From positions 30,341,001 through 30,405,000 of the forward strand of contig NC_088339.1 of NCBI RefSeq assembly GCF_036884655.1: a DNA stretch of 64,000 nucleotides. Reading direction: 5' to 3'. The notes under the pieces were generated by a model, which ran no database searches, had not been told where the DNA came from, and saw only the letters and a program-made list of their open reading frames with translations. Below are positions 54,359 to 64,000 of this stretch, piece after piece. How positions within the stretch are numbered: position 1 is the stretch's first letter; each line of letters starts with the position of its first letter. The stretch is from Musa acuminata AAA Group. Its lineage: Eukaryota > Streptophyta > Magnoliopsida > Zingiberales > Musaceae. Position numbers and translations under genes: made by a program.

Positions 54359-55605
54359 TACATTCAAATTACAGTGACTCATTCCACCTAAATATAATTT
54401 TTATTTCTCGAATTAACAAAAATACTACCACTCATACCATTTGACGTTGCTTTACGGTTCACAAATCTTAAGATTGGAAAATCTGGACCGTTTGATCTTT
54501 GCGTCTGCTCGAGCATCATCAATTCTCCATCCTCTTTAAACGGTGTGGAATTGGAGGGATCAACTCGACCTAATTAAGTCGAATGCTGTCATCTTTGATC
54601 AAGAAATTAATATGGACAATGCCATTCAGCTAAATTTACTTACTACCTTGTAAATATAATTCAAATTATCGATCAACGATGTTGTATGTATCTGCATAGG
54701 AAGAATACTCACATCGTGTGATTTCTCCCGTGTTTTGCATGGCCAACATAATAACATTACGTTCACGGAGAGCAATACTTCATTGTTTTATCAGGCACTG
54801 TATGGGTCACTTGCACCGTCTGTAGTAATCATGCGGAGCCCACCTGTCTTGCATTTATTGTCCCCAGTCGCAAGGGGTGCGGGAGCGGGTAAGGTTTCAC
54901 CGGTGAACTGGCGCCGACTTTTAATACGGGCCACTAAATGAGTACCACGTCAGTATTCAGGGTCCAGCGAAGTGTATGCAAAAAAGATGCAGACGTGGCT
55001 TAGTTTCATTGGTTGCACAAAAATAAAAAGAGAAAAAAAGAGGGGGTAAATAGAAAGAATTCTATTGGCTCTCCGAGTCGACGGTGTCTTCATCGTTATC
55101 GTCTCGATCCATGGCGTCTTCAAGTGGGCGACTCGCTTCCTCGTTCCCTTCCCCGGCAAGTTGACGCCGAGGGCCGTCGACTCAGCCCCAGCGCATCTTT
55201 CTCCCTCCTCCTCGTCGTACGCCAGTCACTTACCCGTCTTATAGCCGGCTTTCAGACTGGGCCCCACGAGAGAGTTCCCGTTACAACCCGGAACGGGTTC
55301 ATCTTGCGGGGAGAGGAAAAAGCAGTTCTACTTTGCCGGTTTGCGGGTTACCACTGTAACCCATGTTTGTTGACCTCTTTGGCCTCTGCCACACGTGTGT
55401 CTTATATGGGACCCAACTATATCTCTAAGACAGAAATAGGTATGTAAGAGGGTATGTTTAAAGGATAGGAAAAGTGTTCTAACCAGATTAGATCGAATAA
55501 GGGATTGCTATTAGTTAATTGTGAGATAATTTAAACCAACAAGAAGAGACGGAGAAGAGCGGAGAGAGAGAGAGAGAGAGGGAGGGGGGAAGGGCTTTGG
55601 ATCTG
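53282..55605. other. Intergenic region between V-ATPase B and the EDR1-like kinase
   Basis: Starts with the V-ATPase B 3' UTR. Contains a (TA)n microsatellite at 54307-54354, and GC-rich sequence from about 54830 that leads into the kinase promoter. A 144-codon plus-strand frame at 55013-55447 has arginine- and serine-rich low-complexity composition and no recognisable domain; I treat it as chance. A (GA)n tract at 55561-55580 lies in the presumed 5' leader. Confidence 0.6.
54307..54354. repeat. (TA)n microsatellite, about 24 units
   Basis: Uninterrupted TA dinucleotides in intergenic DNA between the V-ATPase B gene and the kinase gene. Confidence 0.95.
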
Positions 55606-55707
55606 ATGGTCAATGTCGAGGATGAAGCATCTTCTACGAAAGCTTCACATCGGCGGAGGAGGAGGTGGCGGAGGAGTCGACCACCAGCACCATCAACGGC
55701 TCGGTGA
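55606..55707 (+). promoter_or_regulatory. Upstream ORF overlapping the kinase start codon
   Basis: The ATG at 55606 lies seven bases before the first kinase ATG and in another frame. It opens a 33-codon frame ([20 protein letters not shown], then proline- and arginine-rich) that ends with TGA at 55705, inside the kinase coding region. Ribosomes starting here could not reinitiate at the kinase ATG without leaky scanning. The effect depends on the transcript 5' end, which is unknown. Confidence 0.5.
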
Positions 55708-58700
55708 TCCGAGGCGTAACCCTTCGCCGCCGCCCGCTGCCTCGGCGTCGTCGAGTTCGAGAGGGAGCGGTCAGGAGGCGGCCTCGGCTGGGCCAGATTT
55801 CAGATTGTTCGAGGAGGAGTACCAGGTGCAGCTGGCGTTGGCGATCAGTGCCTCGGACCCTGACGGGCTCGAGGACCCGGATTCCGTGCAGATGAAGGCG
55901 GCCAAGCGGATGAGCCTGGGGTGCTCCCTTGGTGTTGGAACTGCCGCCGCGGACTCTGTTGGTGTTGGTGGTGCGGATGAGAGCTCGATGGAGTTCCTCT
56001 CGTTCCGGTACCGGGTGAGTCTTGAGGTTTTCCCGGTCTGTTACTGTTTGTTCTATGTGATCGTTTTGATCCCTTGTCTATGGTATTTCAAGTTGAATTA
56101 TTTCATTGATACGTTTCAGATCGAATAAGTATCTTAAAAGGTTTAAAGCGTAAACTCTCAATCCAATCGTCAAAAGCTACTCTTGAAGCTAGCTATTATA
56201 GGCAGTGCAATTTTAGGATAATGGCTAGCGCAATTATATAAGGTTCGAGTGGTTACGAATTTTTTCTCAAGTAATTTGGTCGAGGAAAGAAGGTGTCTTT
56301 ATCAGGCTTAACCTTCAGTTCAGAACACCTGTTTTAAAAGCTTTTTCTCATGTTCTAATATAGTTTCTTTTTTTTTTTGTTCTTTTTATGCCATAGTTTT
56401 CTTTCACAGGTTAAGTCTTGTGAACAATAAATTTTGAAGCATCAAACTGAATCAAGACATTTCTACCTCCCTTGAATGAAATATAGACTTAGACACTTCT
56501 GGATATTGAATATAAATGCTGCTTTCATCCTTGCTGTGTTTTCTGTCATATCCTTCATCCATGTGATGGCGTGGGTGATCTCTTGCTATCTGTTCAAGAA
56601 GTTTTATTGTTGTTCACCTTTAAGTTTAGAGTTCTGATTCTCATGCTCATTTTTCTCATAGCATGATTCATAATTTGGTTAAGGATTAATTTTTGGTCAT
56701 TGTATGTTTTGTTGCAGAGCTACAATGTTGTTAACTATGATGAGAAGCTAAAGGATGGTTTTTATGATGTATATGGAATTATCTCAAATTCCAACCTAAG
56801 AGAAAAGATGCCTTCATTGTTAGATCTCCAAGCATCATCGATTTCAGATGACATTGAATATGAAGTAATTTTAGTGAACCAGACAAGAGATCATGCACTT
56901 CAACAACTTGAGAAGAAAGCAATCTCTATTGCTTCAAAAAGCAAAGCAGAAGAGCGTGGCATACTCACCAGTGGGCTAGTCCAGAAGATTGCAGATCTTG
57001 TTGTTCACAGTATGGGTGGCCCAGTTGATGATGCTATTGATATGCAAAGAAAGTGGGCTCTCAAAAGCTGTGAATTGCGGACTTCTTTGAACACTATTGT
57101 TCTTCCTCTTGGTTCACTTGAAATTGGATTATCACGTCACAGGGCCTTACTCTTTAAGGTTGTTATTATTTTACTCTTTTGGTTCAAACATATGCTCTAG
57201 AATGTCTTTGTCCTGACCACATCAATCTAATGAAGTACCTTGTAATTTCTTCTCATCTAGTTTTGCAGCATATGTGACTTTTTTTTCTCACTTATATTAT
57301 GTTGTTTTACAAACCTTTTGATAATTAAATTGTATAATAGTACAGCTAGATCCTTTGTAACATGTCTTTTTATGGTACATGAACATTTACTCAGCTATTT
57401 GATTGTCATTCCAGGAACATGTTTTGTCATGTGCCATAAGCATTTATTCAGCTAATTGATTGTCATTCCAGCAGTATGTTACCATGATAAATCCTTATTG
57501 ATTTGAACAATTTAGTATTTGTCATTTCCTTTTGCTAATACTTGACACCATTTAACATGTTGAAGGTGTATAGTAAGCAACAGGCTACCACATCCTTATC
57601 CAGTTTTTTGTGGAAGGAATGTACTTCTTTTAAAGATTTAACCTGAAATCATGAGTCTGTTATCACTCTTTTGGCCTGAACAAAAAATTTAGAGCATTAA
57701 TGAACATGGAGGTAATTGCAGACCAAAAAGACTGCAGCAAAACTATAGTTCTATATGTGGAATATACCACGGTAATAAGAGTACATGTATATTCAAACAA
57801 AATTACCTAAATTTTTTCATTATTTGATCAATGATATTGTACATCTTGACTTGGAAAGAACCATATATGACTTGTACCGGGGAAACCCAATCTATGCAAT
57901 AGATCTTAGACTGATCATAGTATTTGAGCTGAAAAGACCTGGGAAATCACATTAAGAGGGCATTAAGTTGGCATCCAATGATCTTTTTTCTAATATTGTT
58001 ATCTGACTTTTGTCAATTTAGAGGTTTGGCAATTCATCTGTGATTGTAGTTACTTTTATCCACTCAATATGACAACGTATCAATACTGTGTTAAGAATCA
58101 TTATATTGTTCATCCTACAATACTGTGCCAAGAATCATTATATTGTTCATGAGTATCAAATTAACATGTCTATGCTTTATCCTCAGGAGGGCATGTTATT
58201 GTCATGTGTTTTGCTCTACAAGTCTGTGATCTTCATATTGTTTTATTAGAAAATATGTATGTTATTTCTATGGTTTGCCTTACTGATCCATACCGGTGTA
58301 CCAATTGACTATTGGTACGATATGTACCGAGCCATACCGACATATGGTACAGTGGGATATACCGATGTACTAGTATATATACCGCCCATACCGATCCCTT
58401 GTCATACTCGTATGTATTGCCTATACCTGCTGTAGGGCAAATCTTGGTTGTTTCTATCAATGGGATTATAAGTGTACTTTGGTCTTTATACATGTTAAGG
58501 GGAAAAAACGGAGTAAATGTTGTCCTAGTATGGTTAATTGGTTAGCAATTATTAAAAAAATTACAAAATGTTATTTTCAATGAAGTTGAAATTAAAATTG
58601 ACAAATCGCCCGATTTGTGAGGATACAATTAACATTTCTGTTTACATTCATTTTATAAGCTGGGATCACCAATGCTATCTTTAAAAACAGTAGTAATTTA

Positions 58701-61700
58701 GGTAGACTATTTCCTTGTTTACTTTTCTTATGAATTTTTTATTGCACAAGAACAAGAAGTTGAATAAACTACTCATTTTCCCCCTTTTCAGGTACTAGCT
58801 GATCTAATAAACCTCCCTTGTAAACTTGTAAAAGGCAGTTATTATACTGGTACTGATGAAGGGGCTGTGAACTTTATTAAAGTTGATTATGACAGGTCGA
58901 TTCCTTTATTTCATTCTGCTTTCTTATGGTTGCTATAAATAGTTATATACCTTTTAGGCATTTACTAAACTGGCTTTGGTTGGTGTTTCTATTTGTTCAT
59001 TATGTAGATTTTTAACATGAAACATAAATTTTATATGATTTCTATTTTGTTTGAATATCTCCTACTATTTTAATGACAATTGATGTTAGTACTATTGTAA
59101 ATGTCGATACTATTCTGATTTTAGCATAGCTAAGATATCAAATGATGTGTTTTTTTGTGGTTCCAACATGTGTTGAATCCAGCAAGTCTCAGGATTTCTT
59201 TATATTTTTGTCTCATAGGTTTTAATTTTATTAAAAATAAATAAAATGTTGCTTGATATTTGATTTGTTTGTGATGTATCTTTGGTAGTTTTTAAACTTT
59301 TGATGTGTGCTTCAGTGTCTGGCCTCTCTTAATGTTCTGTTTCTTTAAAGTATTTCAGTATTCAAATAATCAACTAGCCTAGCTGGGAAATACTTTAGCT
59401 GGTTGATAGCAAGGATCAAATCCCGTCCTCACCACTTACCATTTGCAAAAGAAAAACGATAACAAACAAGAAACAAAAGAAGCATTAGATATCATGTTTT
59501 TGTTTCCTCCTCACCATTACCATTTGCAAAAGAAAAACGATAACAAACAAGAGCAAAAAGAAGCATTAGATATCATGTTTTTGTTTCCCCCTCAGTAGCT
59601 GATGTAATTCAATCACCTTTATCTCTTTATACAAAATTCTATAGAGTTGCTAATATAACCTGTTTACATTATTGAACATCATATTATATGTAATATATGT
59701 ATACATAATATATAAATCAGAAAGAAATTTGATAGAGCATCACTTCATGTGTGACAGTGAATATATTGTTGATCTTATGGGAGCTCCAGGCACATTAATT
59801 CCTACTGAGAACCCCTGCATTCATCTTGAAAATTCTGGAAACTTTCTGCTGGGCCCAGAAACCATTGAACAAACTGTCAAAGATTTATGCTTGGCCCTTG
59901 ATAAAGTCAGTTCCCAGTTTGAGAGGAAAACAGATGTATTAGAAGGAAGTTATGATAACAGCTTATTATCGGGGCATCTTGGATTGCAGCTAGAAGAAAC
60001 ATCAAATTTAGTCAGTAGACCAGAAGATGTTGATGCAAAATTTGATAATGATCAAATTGAAAGATGTGAAAATGAACTTGGGAAATTTTGCCCTTCACCG
60101 AGTAGGCGACAAGACTCATTAAAACCTGAAGAAGTTATATCCCCTTCTCAAAGGATGAAAGTTAATGATGTTTCCAAATATGTAGTAACTGCAGCAAAGA
60201 ACCCTGAATTTGCTCAGAAGTTGCATGCTGTTTTATTGGAAAGTGGTGCTTCACCTCCTCCAGATTTGTTTTATGACTTAAGCCCTTCACTAGATTTAAT
60301 AGAACAGGACCATAGAAAAGGCAACTACAAGGAAAGAGAAGGGAGAAGTGGGACAGATTTACCTGTCACTGGTTGGACGTTAAACTTCCAGCCTTTAGTT
60401 TCACATGCATCAGTTGCAGAACACTCGAATGATACTGATAATGGAAAAAGGAATCAACATGTTGGTGGAGAATCCACATATAATATTGACAAAGGCATAT
60501 TTGGTACGAGCATGTCTACATCTTTAGTAAAAGCAAATGAATGGTTAGTTAAAAAGGATGTTCAGGTGGATGGAAGTTCTCCACATGATTTTTGGAGTAA
60601 ATTCACCGGTCCAGTTCTTGATACTGCATCTGTATCAACAGCTACATGCATGAAACAAGTGAATGTTTCTTCTGTACCATATGAGGCTGAGTCAAATGTT
60701 CTTGGATCATCAGATGCACAATACTCTCAGGAAAATGCAGGAAGCCATTCTAATCCTTATAAACATGGAGATATTCCTTCAGAAGATTGTCAAGAATGTG
60801 CAAAGAATTCTACGGTCAAACTCTTACAAGATGATCCTCATGGCTCAAGTGCTTCTGACAATATAAAAAGAAGCATAATACTAGATGCTGTTGCTGAATG
60901 GGAGATACCATGGGAAGATCTTCAGATTGGAGAAAGAATTGGTATTGGTATGTCTAATAATTGACCTCAACTTTTGAAGTTGTTAATCTAATTAAAGTAC
61001 AAAATTTTTATATGTTGTTCTGTTTATAGATTTCAAATAAACTTAAACTATAATTCTTAAAGTTGTGCAAACATATCTATGATCATCTTTTCTTTGATAG
61101 ATCAGAATGTCGCTTTCCTGGTTTTTTTAGTATTTAACCTGCATAATTTATTTAGATTGGTTTCCGACTTGCCAACTATTCTTGTAGTTCTGGCCATACA
61201 TTCAATTGTCATTCTCAAAATCCATTTGAGAAGATTAAATTTTATTGCACAATCATGGATATAAACAACTTGTCTTGACCATGATTGATAGTTATTGGGA
61301 TCTTTCCATGAATTGCATATGTCAGTTATTATTTCAATTGGGTTCTACCTGAGCTTATCAAAATGATGTTTTTCAATGGCCAACTTCCTTTCCGTTGATG
61401 CTTATCACTCTTTTTTGTCTCTCCTTTTCTCCTTTTCATTTGTTTATGTCTCACCTTAGCTTTATTCTTTTATGATATTTACCTTTAATTTTTATGTGGG
61501 AATATGACTTGGAAAGAGGGTAATCTAGAAGCCATGTTGAAGCTGAGTTTTTAACACATAGTATTACAAGTCAGTTTAATTATCTACATCCATCCTCTTA
61601 CTGTTTGATTCTTTAGTTTGTGAAAATTGGTGGATAATAACTGATTCATACATAACTAAATATTCTTATATTGCAGGCTCGTATGGGGAGGTTTATCATG

Positions 61701-62808
61701 CAGATTGGCATGGCACTGTAAGTTATGGTCCAGAAAATTACCTTTTATTTTGGACTAAGTATGAAATATTCTCATTTTCTTAAAATCAGATGAATAAAGC
61801 ATTGAGTTGATGATGCTTAGACATTGTTGTAAAAAACCCAGAACTTTTGATTTTCTTAATTTAGTGGGGTTAATTCACAGTCATGAAGTTTTTTGGATTC
61901 AGTGATTATGGATGCACAAAATCCTGATACTGTGGTTAAAGTATTTGTACAAAAGATTTTCAAGTTTCCAATCGGACTACAATGTTTTAGAGATTTACAG
62001 AGAAAAAAAGCGTAATGCTGAACTCACCCTAGTAGTTAGGAAAGATTTGCAAAAACAACCAAAAGTGATTGGAGTTGCAATTCCATATCAGGACACCACA
62101 ACTTACTAATAGTTGTGTGATTCTTCCTTCAATCTCAACAAGTTAATAGGTTCGTTCAACTAAATTTTCCGTAGAAAATTCTAATGAATTCTGTTATGGA
62201 TTTGTTTGCTAATTGTTTGATTGTCCGTATGCCACTCGTGAATATATTATGCAAATCCTTTGGTATAATTTTTGTGGTAATTTAAGTCAAGCAAAATATA
62301 ATGTTGTCACTATTCTTTTCGTAATACTGGTGAACCTATAAGCTTTTAGATTTCCATGAAAGTAAAAAAATCATGTCCCTATCTAGAACTAAAGAAGCTT
62401 GAAATTTTAAGTTGTAGTGGAACAATTGGATGGTTGTTTAAGAATCATTATTTTGGTTTGTTGAGAAATGAAAAGTTTGTTTTTTTTCTTGGTACATATT
62501 GTTTTATTGTTGTCGTCTTTCAGGAGGTTGCCGTGAAGAAATTTTTGGATCAGGGTCTGTCTGGTGATGCATTGGAACAATTCAGATATGAAGTAAGATT
62601 TTGATGAATCCGGCATGTTGGACGCTTACCATAGTAATTTTGGAACCTGTAGTTCTCTATTCTTTTTGTGTTTTCAGGCTAGTAATGTATCAAGTTTGTT
62701 GCTGTAGGTGAAAATCATGTCAAGGCTACGGCATCCCAATGTTGTTCTTTTTATGGGAGCAGTGACCCGTCCTCCAAATTTGTCAATACTAACAGAGTTT
62801 CTTCCAAG
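55613..62808 (+). CDS. EDR1-like Raf-type MAPKKK (3' part outside window)
   Basis: EDR1/CTR1-group kinases are negative regulators of defence, senescence and hormone responses. Seven exons are seen: 55613-56014, 56718-57158, 58792-58895, 59758-60947, 61677-61717, 62524-62592 and 62708-62808. Phases are consistent and give 782 residues so far. [13 protein letters not shown] (second ATG, 55622) is the EDR1-type N-terminus; the first ATG adds only MSR. The regulatory EDR1 domain includes [47 protein letters not shown] and [16 protein letters not shown] ~350-residue polar linker follows. The kinase domain starts at [20 protein letters not shown] (glycine loop), then VAVKKFLDQ (ATP lysine), EQFRYEV (helix C glutamate) and [20 protein letters not shown]. 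Catalytic HRD and DFG motifs should lie to the right of the window. Confidence 0.94.
57382..58150. repeat. Two short tandem duplications in kinase intron 2
   Basis: CATTTA-TCAGCTA-TTGATTGTCATTCCAG-type sequence occurs at 57384-57414 and 57441-57471. CAATACTGTG followed by AAGAATCATTATATTGTTCA occurs at 58081-58112 and 58118-58150. Both look like local slippage or repair duplications. Confidence 0.8.
58285..58420. repeat. ACCG/GGTAC-rich inverted motif cluster in kinase intron 2
   Basis: The segment is dense in ATACCG, GTACC and their complements (ACCGGTGTACC, TTGGTACGATATGTACCG, CATACCGACATATGGTAC, ATATACCGCCCATACCG). They form many short interleaved inverted repeats in an otherwise AT-rich intron. 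It probably derives from a repeat family dispersed in this genome (inference). Confidence 0.55.
59384..59588. repeat. 81-bp tandem duplication preceded by a tRNA-B-box-like sequence (possible SINE remnant)
   Basis: In kinase intron 3, CATTTGCAAAAGAAAAACGA followed by TAACAAACAAGA and GCATTAGATATCATG occurs from 59440 and from 59521. Just before copy 1, GGATCAAATCCCGTCC at 59413-59428 resembles a polymerase III B box (GGTTCRANNCC) with its tRNA T-arm context. TTTAGCTGGTTGATAGC lies a little upstream. A tRNA-derived SINE head followed by an A-rich tail would give this pattern, but the A box is not convincing. Confidence 0.5.
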
Positions 62809-64000
62809 GTTTGTGCAATACACCTTTCTACTTGATCAGTGGGCATAACAAGTACCTTTTGCCATGATCTATGATGCCTACTAGCTCAAGCTTATATACA
62901 AGTCTTACCACATGACTGAATATGTTCAAGTTATTACTAGTGGTTCAATCTAGTATTTTATACAAATCCAAACCTTTCTCACCTTGAGGCATGGGTACTC
63001 GTTAGCCTAAAATTCTTGCAGAATTTGTCTGTATGACTAACTCAAATGTATGGTATCTTTGGTGTGGAGGGGGTTCATTACCTTGACATATTTTAGCCCA
63101 CATGAAGGGTCCTATATATTTTCTTTGGTATTATACTGCCCAAATTTTCAATCAGTAAAGAGTGAAAGGTGGAGCCATATATGAGCTTAATCATTTACTA
63201 TCATCGCAACCCAGCTTGATAGAGCTACTGTGACTCAGTATAACAAGCTTAAAACCATGTGATTTAAAATGTTTAGGCTGAGGAATTTGGTAATAGACTC
63301 ATCCAACTCTTTATACCATCATGATATCCTCTCAAATCTAATGTAGGAATAATTAGAGTATAAAAATTACCTCACTCATAGACAATGCCATTATCAAGAT
63401 CCAACACATTAACAATCCCCTAGCAAGTAGAAGTCCATGGCCTAGTGGAAACTCCACGTATCGATATGCTTCTTGCACCATCCATGAGTAGTAGTTTCCC
63501 ACTTGTACACACTCACCACACATATAGTAACTTCCATTCCAATTATTACAACCCAAATAGGTACACCTCCTATTAAAACAAGTCCAGAATCATGTAGCCC
63601 AAAATGCTTCTTTCCACGGTATTTGCAGTAGATTCATCTAGTTGTATATAGTAAATACTACATTAACCCTCTTTCATTTTCAATATGGGGCCAATGTAGG
63701 TGTCACAATTCTCACCACTACAAATAACTGGACTATTGCTTTGGTTCATTGTTAGTGAGGAATGACTGATGGTCCAGTAGGTTAGTCGTTGCTGATTAAT
63801 GATATAAGAGGAGCATATGTCATGATGGTATCATGAGTACAACATCTTTTTAAAATACAATATCCTATCATATCTTTGAAACAAGGAATATCATGAGTAT
63901 TTCATCTGGTACTGTCAGATTTGCTGGCTGCACCAAAACAAAGACAAAACTTCATCATGCTAATGTATGGTACACATGATATCTTCATCAGGCATGTAAC
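62809..64000 (+). other. Terminal intron of the EDR1-like kinase, running off the window
   Basis: The donor AAG|GTTTGT at 62809 opens an intron that has not closed by the right edge. I looked for the next expected exon (the stretch leading to the catalytic loop) and found none. From about 62940 the sequence changes character (GGAGGGGGTTCATTACCTTG, ATGGGGCCAATGTAGGTGTC). This suggests an inserted repeat, but no ends are visible. Confidence 0.6.

Noticed and set aside
55013..55447. 144-codon plus-strand open frame upstream of the kinase
   Set aside because: Arginine/serine/leucine-rich low-complexity translation of GC-rich promoter DNA, with no homology that I can recognise. Another frame has a short MASSSGRL-type ORF in good start context, but it stops after 17 codons.

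Overview
This window is nuclear DNA of a flowering plant, most likely a commelinid monocot. A Musaceae/Zingiberales-type or palm-type genome would fit, but this is an inference from gene style and no species marker was found. The support is spliced genes with plant-specific families (IQD, class A HSF, NPR1, BIRD/IDD zinc finger, EDR1-like Raf kinase), very GC-rich first exons next to AT-rich introns, and many dinucleotide microsatellites. There are no bacterial or organellar features.

Layout from left to right. 0.2-7.7 kb: a minus-strand PLP-dependent cysteine synthase / beta-cyanoalanine synthase-like gene whose 3' end lies off the left edge. 8.2-8.6 kb: three copies of a ~147-bp tandem repeat with an internal hairpin. 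10.5-12.35 kb: an IQD calmodulin-binding gene (minus, 5 exons). 15.5-16.75 kb: a class A heat shock factor (plus, 2 exons) with a textbook heat-shock element in its own promoter. 17.4-21.5 kb: an NPR1-type salicylic-acid co-activator (minus, 4 exons) with a W-box cluster upstream. 23-27.3 kb: a zone of dead genes, with a degenerate tandem repeat, a frameshifted NFS1-like cysteine desulfurase fragment and a decayed P4-ATPase (phospholipid flippase) that still has intron remains. 30.5-32.35 kb: an IDD-type C2H2 zinc-finger gene (plus, 3 exons). 33.7-36.3 kb: microsatellites, a ~180-bp duplication, and an apparently non-coding, internally duplicated region downstream of a TATA box. 37.9-38.4 kb: a possible gene for a 59-residue protein. 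38.56-39.15 kb: a ~590-bp foldback (MITE-like) element. 39.9-44.7 kb: a 723-residue protein I cannot name, reconstructed here from six phase-consistent exons. 45.0-53.3 kb: vacuolar H+-ATPase subunit B (plus, 14 coding exons). 55.6 kb to the right edge: an EDR1-like Raf-type MAPKKK (plus, 7 exons seen, truncated within the kinase domain).

The genes do not form an operon or an obvious cluster. Several are connected to stress and defence signalling (NPR1, EDR1-like kinase, class A HSF, IQD), but nothing in the sequence shows joint regulation. The least explained items are the 723-residue protein, the 59-residue ORF, the duplicated non-coding block at 35.5-36.2 kb and the foldback element. I do not see evidence for a wholly new biological system. 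Exon coordinates were set by hand from GT/AG sites and reading-phase agreement, so they are predictions, though phase closes exactly in every named gene.
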